Program-made: the position numbers and the translations under genes
Assembly (NCBI RefSeq): GCF_000374365.1
Contig: NZ_KB894121.1
Coordinates: 62,001 to 126,000 of the forward strand
Reading direction: 5' to 3'
DNA: 64,000 nt
Source: Bacteroides gallinarum DSM 18171 = JCM 13658
GTDB lineage: Bacteria; Bacteroidota; Bacteroidia; Bacteroidales; Bacteroidaceae
Notes under the pieces: generated by a model
The model's database searches: none
The model's input: the letters and a program-made list of their open reading frames with translations, nothing else
What the model was told of the DNA's origin: nothing
Shown here: piece by piece, positions 10,974 to 18,792 of the stretch
Layout: each line of letters begins with the position of its first letter
Numbering within the stretch: the stretch's first letter is position 1

Positions 10974-12959
10974 TTATTTGGTTTTCATCGAAGCTTTGAC
11001 GAAATAGCATATCAGGATAGCGTAAGCACCCAGCGCCAGTACCTCAGACCATGTATTGTTGAGCCATGCGTCGTTCACCAAATTTACGCCGCCGAAGCGC
11101 ATCGCCGCGCTTACCACGCCCATCAGCGCACCGCCGGCAATGAAACCGGATGCCAGCAGCGTACCTTTCTCGCCGCGCTCGGTGTTGAGGGCTGCATCCT
11201 TGCTACGGCTGGTTACATACCAGTTTATAGCGCCGCCCACTACCAGCGGAACGTTCAGCTCCAACGGGATGAACATGCCCAGCGCAAAGGCAAGCGCCGG
11301 TATCTTACAGGCATTCAGTATGATAGCCAGCACTGCACCGATGCCGTAAAGCAGCCACGGTGCACCTACGCCGTTCATCAGCGGCTCGATAACCGCTGCC
11401 ATGGCATTGGCTTGCGGGGCGGCTAATTGCCCGCTGGTAAATCCGTACGTCTTGTTCAGGATAATCATCACACCGCCTACGGTGGCGGCCGAAACAATCG
11501 TTCCGAGGAACTTCCACGTTTCCTGCTTCACAGGGGTGCTTCCCAGCCAGTAACCAATCTTCAAGTCGGTGATGAAAGCACCTGCCATAGACAACGCCGT
11601 ACATACCACACCGCCCATAACCAGTGCTGCCACCATGCCGCCGGGACCTTTCAGCCCTACCGCTACCATTACTACCGAGGCAAGGATAAGCGTCATCAGC
11701 GTCATGCCCGAAACCGGGTTAGTACCTACAATGGCAATGGCGTTGGCAGCTACGGTGGTAAAGAGGAACGAGATGCCTGCAACGAGCAGGATAGCCACTA
11801 CCGTGTGCAGCAGGTTACCCTGCATCACGTCGAAGTAGAAAAACAGTGCAACCAGTATGAGGGTGAAGATAGAGCCGATAGCGATAATCTTCATGGAGAG
11901 GTCGCGCTGCGTGCGCTTCACTTCGGCATCGGCCTTGCCGCCCATTTCCTTGGCAGCCAGTCCTACGGCGCTCTTGATGATACTCCACGACTTGATAATG
12001 CCTATGATACCCGCCATGGCGATGCCGCCGATGCCGATGCTCTTGGCGTAGTATTTGAAGATTTCTTCCGGGGACATAGCGCCTACGGTGGCGGTGATTT
12101 CCGGATTCCACTGGTTCAGCACGCTGTCTCCCCAGATAAGGGACATGCCGGGGATGATAATCCACCATACGGCGAGCGAGCCGGCGCAGATGATAGAGGC
12201 GTATTTCAGCCCGACAATGTATCCCAATCCCAGGACGGCGGCGCCGGTATTTACCTTGAACACTAATTTCGCCTTTTCTGCCAGCATCTCGCCGAGGCCG
12301 CATACGCGGGTGGTGAAGTTCTCGTTCCACCACCCGAAGGTAGCCACGATGAAGTCGTACAACCCGCCGATGATACCTGCCAGCAGCAGCGGTTTAGCCT
12401 GACTGCCGCCTTTCTCGCCCGACACGAGCACTTGTGTCGTTGCAGTGGCTTCGGGGAAGGGGTATTTGCCGTGCATGTCGCTTACGAAATATTTACGGAA
12501 CGGAATGAGGAAAAGAATGCCTAGTGCGCCTCCCAGCAACGAGCTGATGAATACTTGTGCGAATGTCACGGTGATTTCCTGCGGATAGCTCTCTTGCAGG
12601 ATATACAGTGCGGGCAGGGTGAAGATAGCGCCTGCAACGATAACGCCGGAGCTGGCGCCTATGGACTGTATGATGACGTTCTCGCCCAGGGCGTTCTTGC
12701 GTTTGGCTGCCCCCGACACGCCCACGGCGATAATGGCGATAGGAATGGCTGCCTCGAACACTTGTCCCACTTTCAGCCCCAGGTAGGCTGCTGCTGCCGA
12801 GAACAGGATTGCCATGGCGATACCCCACAGCACCGACCAGAGGCTTACCTCGGGGTATTTCCTGTCGGGGCTCATCAGGGGATTGTAGACTTCTCCCGGC
12901 TTCAGTTCGCGGAACGCGTTTTCCGGCAGGCCGGTCAGTTTCTCTTCTTCTTGTTTCAT
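10974..12959 (-). CDS. OPT family oligopeptide transporter
   Basis: This is a polytopic inner-membrane protein of the OPT family (proton-driven uptake of small peptides or metal-chelate ligands). The start was set at the ATG at 12959 (MKQEEEKLTGLPENAFRELK), which gives 661 residues; the longer frame adds an unlikely polar tail. Family features are RELKPGEVYNPLMSPD, the first membrane segment LWSVLWGIAMAILFSAAAAYLGLKVGQ (in part) and the late IPLELNVPLVVGGAINWYV. Roughly 14-16 membrane segments are visible as hydrophobic runs. Confidence 0.88.
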   Translation of the reverse strand: MKQEEEKLTGLPENAFRELKPGEVYNPLMSPDRKYPEVSLWSVLWGIAMAILFSAAAAYLGLKVGQVFEAAIPIAIIAVGVSGAAKRKNALGENVIIQSIGASSGVIVAGAIFTLPALYILQESYPQEITVTFAQVFISSLLGGALGILFLIPFRKYFVSDMHGKYPFPEATATTQVLVSGEKGGSQAKPLLLAGIIGGLYDFIVATFGWWNENFTTRVCGLGEMLAEKAKLVFKVNTGAAVLGLGYIVGLKYASIICAGSLAVWWIIIPGMSLIWGDSVLNQWNPEITATVGAMSPEEIFKYYAKSIGIGGIAMAGIIGIIKSWSIIKSAVGLAAKEMGGKADAEVKRTQRDLSMKIIAIGSIFTLILVALFFYFDVMQGNLLHTVVAILLVAGISFLFTTVAANAIAIVGTNPVSGMTLMTLILASVVMVAVGLKGPGGMVAALVMGGVVCTALSMAGAFITDLKIGYWLGSTPVKQETWKFLGTIVSAATVGGVMIILNKTYGFTSGQLAAPQANAMAAVIEPLMNGVGAPWLLYGIGAVLAIILNACKIPALAFALGMFIPLELNVPLVVGGAINWYVTSRSKDAALNTERGEKGTLLASGFIAGGALMGVVSAAMRFGGVNLVNDAWLNNTWSEVLALGAYAILICYFVKASMKTK

Positions 12960-13150
12960 AATAGTTGTTTTATTGTTATTGTTATGATTGCGATATGTGT
13001 TGAATTCAGGCGGATACATAAGTTCATCCCGTGGGACGAGCCAGGCCGTACCGTAAGACGGAGGGCGTTTATCCCGTGAGATGATTTTCTTCGTTCCGGG
13101 GACGGATGTTTTCATCTGGCGGAACGAATCCGTTTAGGCTTCAAAGAAAG

Positions 13151-13183
13151 CAAAAAAAAAGGAGAATTGAAAAATTCTCCTTT
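13151..13183 (-). terminator. Rho-independent terminator of the DUF1573 gene
   Basis: AAAGGAGAAT and ATTCTCCTTT form a 10-bp stem with a 6-base loop (13158-13183). On the minus strand it is followed by an uninterrupted T run (13151-13157), 20 bases after the DUF1573 stop. Confidence 0.8.
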
Positions 13184-13203
13184 ATTCTGTATCATAAAAA
13201 CGA

Positions 13204-13599
13204 TTATTTAGCGTCTTTGGCGGTCATATCCCCTTCGACGAACAGCCGCATCATTTCGCTCTTGGCGTTGGTGCGCAGCGTAATGGACTTCTTGAAGTGT
13301 CCGGGATATTTGCCCGTACCGTTGTAGGTTATCTTGATAGTTCCCGTCTTTCCGGGCATTACGGGCTCCTGCGTGTATTCGGGTACGGTACATCCGCAAG
13401 ATGCCACGGCTTGGTGGATTACCAGCGGAGCGTCTCCTACGTTGGTGAAGGTGAACGTACAGCTTACCACCGGGCTGTTCTCGGAGAATGTGCCGAAGTT
13501 GTGGGTGGTCTTATCGAATTTGATGTCTGCCTGGCCTTGTGCGTAGGCATAACCGATGCCCATAACCAGCATCAGCATATAAAAAGCAAGTCTTTTCAT
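13204..13599 (-). CDS. Exported DUF1573 protein
   Basis: The 131-residue product has a signal peptide (MKRLAFYMLMLVMGIGYAYA) and a single DUF1573 domain: FDKTTHNFGTFSEN, FTFTNVGDAPLVIHQAVASCGCTVPEY and GTIKITYNGTGKYPGHF. The fold is an immunoglobulin-like ASPM/SPD-2/Hydin-type domain common in Bacteroidetes and secreted to the periplasm. No enzyme activity is expected. It has its own -7 box and terminator, so it is monocistronic. Confidence 0.85.
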   Translation of the reverse strand: MKRLAFYMLMLVMGIGYAYAQGQADIKFDKTTHNFGTFSENSPVVSCTFTFTNVGDAPLVIHQAVASCGCTVPEYTQEPVMPGKTGTIKITYNGTGKYPGHFKKSITLRTNAKSEMMRLFVEGDMTAKDAK

Positions 13600-13626
13600 G
13601 TCTTTATTTTTTTATTACACAAAGTG

Positions 13627-13634
13627 CAAAGGTA
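13627..13634 (-). promoter_or_regulatory. -7 box for the DUF1573 gene
   Basis: The minus strand reads TACCTTTG, a TAnnTTTG match, 28 bases before the ATG at 13599. Confidence 0.6.
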
Positions 13635-13688
13635 AAGTTTTTCTGCAAAAATAGCTCGTTCTCTGTGCGAAATTGTATTAAATCGGTG

Positions 13689-15149
13689 TCAGAACCCGGT
13701 GTAGCGGATGATGAGCAGCGAGAAATAGGGGAAGCGGAGGGCTGCAATCTGCTGCCCGTCACTGAGGTACTTCTCTTGCGGAGTACCTACATTCTCGAAA
13801 TAGCGGTAGTCGTATTCGGGGTGCAGGCGGATGCAGCGGTGTACTTCGCCGGTGCACTGCGACAGTTTCATGATGACGACTGTGTTTCGTGATTGTACCA
13901 GCCGTTCTATTTCTTCGGCGGTGGTGATGCCGGGAATTACGGTCAGCCTTTCTTCCTGGCTGGCGATGTGCAGCCCGCCCCGTGCTCCGGCGGCAATAAA
14001 GGCGGGGATACCGGCAATCTGCTCTACAGGAGTGCCGCCGGCTTGCAGTTTTTCATATATATAATGTATGGAGGAGTAGAGGCCTGCATCGCCTTCGGCG
14101 ACGATAGCCACTTTCTTGCCCGTGCGGTGCAGGGAAAGGGTGGTGGCATATACTTGGTCGTAGGCGTGGAGGGCGTCGCTCCGTTGCTTGCTCATGGGCA
14201 GGGGGAAACGGCGGATGCGTTCGGCGGGGATGCCGAGTTGGTGCATGATGTCGGCGGCACGTGACAGGAGGCTGCCGTTGCGGGCAGGAGTTTCGGGGCA
14301 GAAGATGCAGTCGGCGTTCTGGAGCGCTTTCAGTCCTTTTACGGTAATCAGCTCCGCTTCGCCGGGGCCGAGGGATACGAAGTAGACGGGGCGGGTGTGG
14401 CGTACGTACATTCGCATCGTTCCCGGTTGGCGGTTGTCGTGGTTTGTTTCGTTGCTTCCGGTTATTTTGTTATTATCATTTGTTTGGTTTACTTCGTTTG
14501 TTTCGTTGTTTTCATTTGCTTCATTTGTTTCGTTTGTCCCATTGCCTTCATTTGCTTCGCTTGTTTCGTTTGCCCCATTGCCTTCATTTATTTCGTTACT
14601 TTCATTTGTTTCATTTCTTTCATTTATCTTGTTTCTTTCATTCTCATTCTTTTCATTTGTCCCGTCCTTTTCGTTTACCCCGTTTACCTTATCATCTGTA
14701 TTTTCTTTACCTTCCTTATTTTCGGCGGGAGCTTCTTCTTGCACGGTACAGAGGAACTGCCAGCCGTAGCGTTCGTAAAAAGAGGTATGTTCCGTTACAA
14801 GATAGAGGGTGGGGATGCCTTGCAATGCCATATCGTTGCACACGCGGTTCAACATCGTTCCGGCAATGCCCCGGCAGCGGAATTCCTTCTCCACATACAC
14901 GGCGCAGAGGTTGGGCGATAAATCTTTCCGGTTATGGAAGTCGTTCTCTATCACACCGAGCCCGCCGATTATACGGTCTTCCGCCAGGGCTACGTACCAT
15001 TGCGGAATGGCCTGCTGATGTCGGATGCAGTCGTCGATACTGCTGAGGTACGCCTCTGCCGGGATGTTCCATTTGGCGTGGAACCAGGCGGCGGCACGTG
15101 TCTTGAGTTCGGGATGTTCTTGTAGCTTTAGTATTTGGTAACCGTTCAT
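13689..15149 (-). CDS. cbiL: GNAT acetyltransferase-precorrin-2 C20-methyltransferase (CbiL) fusion
   Basis: The start was set at the ATG at 15149 (MNGYQILKLQEH), giving 486 residues. Residues 1-135 are a GNAT acetyltransferase with the acetyl-CoA loop RCRGIAG (91-97) and HTSFYERYGW. Residues about 253-486 are a tetrapyrrole methylase of the CbiL/CobI type (VYFVSLGPGEAELITVKGL, AEGDAGLYSS), which methylates C20 of cobalt-factor II/precorrin-2. About 105 residues of Asn/Glu/Thr-rich repeat (NETNEANEGN-type) join them. CbiL is absent from the main cbi operon, so this protein must supply that step. The acetyltransferase's substrate is unknown. Confidence 0.85.
   Translation of the reverse strand: MNGYQILKLQEHPELKTRAAAWFHAKWNIPAEAYLSSIDDCIRHQQAIPQWYVALAEDRIIGGLGVIENDFHNRKDLSPNLCAVYVEKEFRCRGIAGTMLNRVCNDMALQGIPTLYLVTEHTSFYERYGWQFLCTVQEEAPAENKEGKENTDDKVNGVNEKDGTNEKNENERNKINERNETNESNEINEGNGANETSEANEGNGTNETNEANENNETNEVNQTNDNNKITGSNETNHDNRQPGTMRMYVRHTRPVYFVSLGPGEAELITVKGLKALQNADCIFCPETPARNGSLLSRAADIMHQLGIPAERIRRFPLPMSKQRSDALHAYDQVYATTLSLHRTGKKVAIVAEGDAGLYSSIHYIYEKLQAGGTPVEQIAGIPAFIAAGARGGLHIASQEERLTVIPGITTAEEIERLVQSRNTVVIMKLSQCTGEVHRCIRLHPEYDYRYFENVGTPQEKYLSDGQQIAALRFPYFSLLIIRYTGF
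14415..14732. repeat. In-frame low-complexity array coding the GNAT-CbiL linker
   Basis: A T/C-rich stretch with TTCATTTG/TTCGTTTG words recurs in multiples of three bases (9, 15 and 18), so the coded strand reads as a chain of NETNE, ANEGN and NERNE units. It is degenerate, with many synonymous changes, and keeps the frame throughout. Confidence 0.8.
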
Positions 15150-15283
15150 ATAGCGTTGTTGTTTGTCGTTGCCGGTGTACGGGTTTTCCGCCGTTGTCTG
15201 GCTTTGAGGGCATAAAGGTACGAAATAGGAACGAGTCGGCAAATCATCTGTCGCTTTTGTAGGATTATCCGGTTTATATTCCC

Positions 15284-15291
15284 TATCTTTG
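15284..15291 (+). promoter_or_regulatory. -7 box for the AraC-type regulator
   Basis: TATCTTTG matches TAnnTTTG, with TTTTG at 15255-15259 as a possible -33 element, 28 bases before the ATG at 15319. Confidence 0.55.
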
Positions 15292-15318
15292 GTACTTTTA
15301 CCAAAACAATGAAAGCTT

Positions 15319-16176
15319 ATGGATTACCAACTGAATACACGTCTGAACGGTAATATTGCGATGACTTCCCGCTTTCACGAAAGCACCCCGTTGCAACGGG
15401 ACAAGACTTTATATAAGTTTCTGTGGGTGCAGGGCGGCACGCTTACCGTCGAGGTAGACCACGTACCCATGAAGCTGTCTAAAGACGAGATTATCACGCT
15501 TACCCCGCTGCATCGCCTGGATATAAAAGAGGTGGAGGGCGAATACCTTACCTTTGTATTCAACAGCAATTTCTACTGCATCTACGGACACGACAATGAG
15601 GTGTCCTGCAACGGTTTCCTGTTCTACGGCTCGTCGCGAGCAATGCGGCTGAAGCTCTCGGAGGAGCAGTCGTCCAACCTGCACGATATCGTCCGCATCT
15701 TCCGCCAGGAGTCCGCCATTAACGATAATCTCCAGGAAGAGATGTTACGGATTGTACTGAAACGTTTCATCATCACTTGTACGCGCATAGCCCGTGCAAG
15801 GTTCGGCATGGGGCAGGAGGACGACAAGGCTTTCGACATTATCCGGCAGTTCTATGTGTTGGTAGACCTGAATTTCCGCGAGAAGAAGCAGGTGCAGGAC
15901 TACGCCGGCATTCTCTGCCGTTCGCCCAAGACTCTATCTAACTTGTTTTCCGCCTGCGGGTTGCCTTCCCCGCTGCACGTCATTCACGAGCGGATAGAGG
16001 CGGAAGCCAAGCGCCTGCTGCTGTACACCCGGAAAAGCGCTAAGGAAATCGGTATCATTCTGGGCTTCGAGGACTTGGCTGCCTTCAGCCGTTTCTTCAA
16101 GAAAATAGCGGGGGAGAGCGTATCGGAGTACCGGAAAAGAATACAACGGGAAGAATTGCCAACTCTTACGGAATAA
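15319..16176 (+). CDS. AraC-family regulator, RclR-like by context
   Basis: The 285-residue protein has a cupin-like N-terminal sensing domain (GGTLTVEVDHVPMKLSKDEI) and a C-terminal double helix-turn-helix (CRSPKTLSNLFSACG, then SAKEIGIILGFEDLAAFSRFFKK). It contains several cysteines (Cys87 and Cys97 in the sensor half), so redox sensing is conceivable. The next genes are homologues of E. coli rclC and rclA, which are controlled there by the AraC protein RclR. Orthology to RclR is inferred from context only. Confidence 0.8.
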   Translation: MDYQLNTRLNGNIAMTSRFHESTPLQRDKTLYKFLWVQGGTLTVEVDHVPMKLSKDEIITLTPLHRLDIKEVEGEYLTFVFNSNFYCIYGHDNEVSCNGFLFYGSSRAMRLKLSEEQSSNLHDIVRIFRQESAINDNLQEEMLRIVLKRFIITCTRIARARFGMGQEDDKAFDIIRQFYVLVDLNFREKKQVQDYAGILCRSPKTLSNLFSACGLPSPLHVIHERIEAEAKRLLLYTRKSAKEIGIILGFEDLAAFSRFFKKIAGESVSEYRKRIQREELPTLTE

Positions 16177-16289
16177 TTGCCATTTCACACCTGGCTGAAA
16201 ACAGGGAACTTTGCAAAAACATAATCACTGCGGCTGGACATAGGGAATACGGGTTATTCCTTTGGAAACGGTATGGAGGTCGGGGTAAG

Positions 16290-16500
16290 GAACGTGCCCG
16301 GATTGAAAGACAGAAGAATAAAGAGACGAAAGAATAAAGAGATGAAAGAATAAAGGGGCGAAAGAATCAAGAAACGAAAGAGTTGGGAGACAGAAGAACA
16401 AAAGAATAAAAGAACAAAAACGAAAGAGGGGAGATAAAGAACAAAAGGGTAAAACAAGTAAAAAAGAGTAGAAGAGTAAGAGAGCGAGAAAGGAACGTGA
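16290..16500. repeat. Purine-rich degenerate array between the regulator and the DUF417 gene
   Basis: Units near GAAAGAATAAAGAGAC recur with a period of about 16-17 bp and drift gradually; C and T are rare across the block. No convincing reading frame is present on either strand. The gap as a whole (16177-16686) holds this array, a C/T-rich stretch and the 33-nt element at 16637-16669. Confidence 0.65.
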
Positions 16501-16636
16501 AGAAGAAACGGAATTCCCTCATTTCTTTTCCTCCTTAACAAAAAGCAGAAAGCAACATCCCCTTTCCCTTCTTCCCGAATACGGAAAACAAAGTCCCCCT
16601 TTTTTATCATTGAAGAACTCTGAAAAATTCCCGAAG

Positions 16637-16669
16637 AACTCCGTGAAACTCTGTGTCCTCTGTGGTGAA
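16637..16669 (+). repeat. 33-nt element related to the inverted repeat after rclA
   Basis: These 33 bases (AACTCCGTGAAACTCTGTGT to GTGGTGAA) match the right arm of the inverted repeat at 18642-18719 at 29 of 33 positions by eye. It stands 17 bases before the DUF417 start, so the two elements bracket the gene pair. Confidence 0.65.
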
Positions 16670-16686
16670 CCTAACAACAATTGTAT

Positions 16687-17277
16687 ATGAAAACAAAACT
16701 GCAAAACCTGTTTGTCGCAGCCCTGGTACTGGCTGCTTCCTCCCAGAAGCTGGGCATCGACTTAATCCGTGTGGCTATCCTCGTAATCTTTGTATGGATA
16801 GGCGGACTGAAATTCTGGAATTACGAAGCCGAGGGCATTGTGCCGTTTGTGGCGAACAGTCCTTTTATGAGCTTCTTCTACAACAAGCCCGCACCGGAGT
16901 ACAAGGAATATAAACTGAAAGAAGGCGAGTTCAGCGAGGCGAAACACCAGTGGCATGTGGAGAACAACACCTACGGCTTCTCCCACGGTCTGGGCATACT
17001 GATTATGTCAATCGGCATCCTTACTTTCCTGGGTATATTTTCTCCTAAAATAGGGCTGGCGGGAGCGGCACTGGCTATCCTTATGACCCTCGGCACGCTT
17101 TCTTTCCTCGTTACCACTCCCGAGGTGTGGGTTCCCGACTTGGGAAGCGGGGAACATGGTTTCCCTTTGCTCACCGGAGCGGGACGCCTGGTAATCAAAG
17201 ATACCGCTATCCTTGCCGGAGCTGTCGTGGTGCTTGCCGACAGTGCCAAAAGAGTATTGAACCAACTAAAGAAATAA
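16687..17277 (+). CDS. rclC: DUF417 (YkgB/RclC-like) inner-membrane protein
   Basis: The ATG at 16687 (MKTKLQNLFVAALV) is preferred over a TTG two codons upstream, giving 196 residues. The family signature is clear: IRVAILVIFVWIGGLKFWNYEAEGIVPFVANSP, then SHGLGILIMSIGILTFLGIF and DLGSGEHGFPLLTGAGRLVIKD (given in parts of a longer block). Four membrane segments are expected. E. coli RclC, in the reactive-chlorine-resistance operon, belongs to this family. The next gene, an RclA homologue, starts four bases after the stop, so the two are cotranscribed. Confidence 0.82.
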   Translation: MKTKLQNLFVAALVLAASSQKLGIDLIRVAILVIFVWIGGLKFWNYEAEGIVPFVANSPFMSFFYNKPAPEYKEYKLKEGEFSEAKHQWHVENNTYGFSHGLGILIMSIGILTFLGIFSPKIGLAGAALAILMTLGTLSFLVTTPEVWVPDLGSGEHGFPLLTGAGRLVIKDTAILAGAVVVLADSAKRVLNQLKK

Positions 17278-17281
17278 GATT

Positions 17282-18637
17282 ATGAAAAAGTACGATGCTA
17301 TTATTATCGGCTTCGGCAAAGGCGGCAAGACGCTTGCCGTCGAACTGGCAAAACGGAACTTCACCGTTGCCATGGTAGAACGTTCGGACCAGATGTACGG
17401 AGGTACGTGCATCAATATCGGATGTATCCCGACTAAGACTTTGGTACACTCGGCAGGACTGGCGGATAAGAATGCGACCTGGGAGCAGAAGCAGGCATAT
17501 TACAGCCGGGCTATTGCGAGGAAAGAGGAGGTGACCGGGCTCCTGCGCGGAAAGAACTACCACAACCTGGCAGACAACCCCAATATCACGGTATATACGG
17601 GTACGGGGGCTTTTGCCGCTCCCGATACGGTAGAGGTACGCACGGCGGAAGAAACGGTGCTGCTCCAGGCTCCGCAGATATTCATCAATACGGGGGCGGA
17701 GACTGTCATTCCGCCTATCGAGGGAATAAAGGACAATCCGAACGTCTACACCAGCACATCCATTATGGAGTTGACGGAGCTGCCCGCACACCTCGCCATT
17801 GTGGGCGGCGGCTACATCGGCCTGGAGTTTGCCTCCATGTACGCTTCTTTCGGTTCGCAGGTTACGGTGTTGGAGGGTTATTCCGAGCTGATAGCCCGTG
17901 AAGACCGCGACATCGCCGCCTCTGTGCAGGAGGTGCTGGAAAAGAAAGGCATCGTTTTCCGCCTGAATGCCCGCGTACAGTCCGTAGACGGCGCTGCGGT
18001 TACCTATCGGGATGCGGTGACGGGCGATGTCCTGCGGGTGGAGGCGGATGCCGTTCTGCTGGCTACCGGCCGCCGTCCGAATACTTCCCGGTTGAACCTG
18101 GCTGCCGCAGGGGTAGAAGTGGACGAACGCGGCGCTGTCATCGTGAACGGTCATTTGCAAACCACCAATCCCCACATACGCGCTATCGGCGATGTGAAAG
18201 GCGGCTTGCAGTTCACTTACATCTCCCTGGACGATTACCGCATTCTGCGTGAAGATTTGTTCGGAGCGGGCGAGCGTAAGGTATCTGACCGCGACCCGGT
18301 GAGCTATTCCGTATTTATAGACCCGCCCTTGTCGCGTATCGGCATGAGCGAAGCGGAAGCCCGTCAGAAAGGTCTGAACATCAAAGTGAACAAACTCCCG
18401 GTAACCGCCATTCCGCGCGCCCATACATTGGGAAACACGGACGGGCTGTTCAAAGTGATAGTAGATGCCGACACGGACAAGATAATAAGCTGCACCCTGT
18501 TCGGAGCGGAGTCGGGTGAAGTAATCAACATAGTGGCAATGGCAATGAAAACCGGACAGGAATATACTTTCTTGCGCGATTTCATCTTTACGCATCCCAG
18601 CATGGGCGAGGCGCTGAATGATTTGATGAACTTTTAG
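17282..18637 (+). CDS. rclA: RclA-like FAD-dependent disulfide oxidoreductase
   Basis: This is a class I pyridine-nucleotide-disulfide oxidoreductase of 451 residues. The FAD site is IIIGFGKGGKTLA, the redox cysteine pair Cys43/Cys48 is in GGTCINIGCIPTK, the NAD(P)H-binding site is VGGGYIGLEFASMYASFG, and the C-terminal dimer motif is TFLRDFIFTHPSMGEALNDL. E. coli RclA reduces Cu(II) and protects against hypochlorous acid. Mercuric reductase and lipoamide dehydrogenase are relatives but lack the DUF417 partner. Context with the AraC and RclC homologues favours RclA. Confidence 0.85.
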   Translation: MKKYDAIIIGFGKGGKTLAVELAKRNFTVAMVERSDQMYGGTCINIGCIPTKTLVHSAGLADKNATWEQKQAYYSRAIARKEEVTGLLRGKNYHNLADNPNITVYTGTGAFAAPDTVEVRTAEETVLLQAPQIFINTGAETVIPPIEGIKDNPNVYTSTSIMELTELPAHLAIVGGGYIGLEFASMYASFGSQVTVLEGYSELIAREDRDIAASVQEVLEKKGIVFRLNARVQSVDGAAVTYRDAVTGDVLRVEADAVLLATGRRPNTSRLNLAAAGVEVDERGAVIVNGHLQTTNPHIRAIGDVKGGLQFTYISLDDYRILREDLFGAGERKVSDRDPVSYSVFIDPPLSRIGMSEAEARQKGLNIKVNKLPVTAIPRAHTLGNTDGLFKVIVDADTDKIISCTLFGAESGEVINIVAMAMKTGQEYTFLRDFIFTHPSMGEALNDLMNF

Positions 18638-18641
18638 GTTG

Positions 18642-18719
18642 TTTCACCACAGAGGGCGCAGAGTTCCACAGAGTAAAAGATAAAAAACTCTGTGGAACTC
18701 TGCGCCCTCTGTGGTGAAA
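18642..18719. repeat. Perfect 33-bp inverted repeat after rclA
   Basis: The arms at 18642-18674 and 18687-18719 are perfectly complementary over 33 bp around a 12-base A-rich loop. It begins four bases after the rclA stop and could stop transcription in either direction, though it lacks a long T run. The arm sequence is related to the element at 16637-16669. Confidence 0.9.
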
Positions 18720-18792
18720 TTTGTCCTGCATAGCTTGCGTATTTCCCCAAAATTGCCGAATATTGTGCCTTGAAATATAAACCCGAATAATC

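Noticed and set aside
14395-14921. Phe/Ser/Leu-rich plus-strand frames opposite the GNAT-CbiL linker
   Set aside because: They are the reverse reading of the Asn/Glu repeat and look like membrane proteins only because of T/C-rich DNA.
17207-18595. Minus-strand frame of 462 codons opposite rclA
   Set aside because: The opposite strand codes an intact flavoprotein with FAD, cysteine-pair and dimer motifs.
18642-18719. Invertible-promoter inverted repeat (phase variation)
   Set aside because: The arms are separated by only 12 bases, so there is no invertible segment; no recombinase gene is in the window.
18721-18792. Cobalamin riboswitch in front of the btuF-like gene
   Set aside because: The leader lacks the GGTGCAA core and the B12 box; it is only about 70 bases long after the hairpin.
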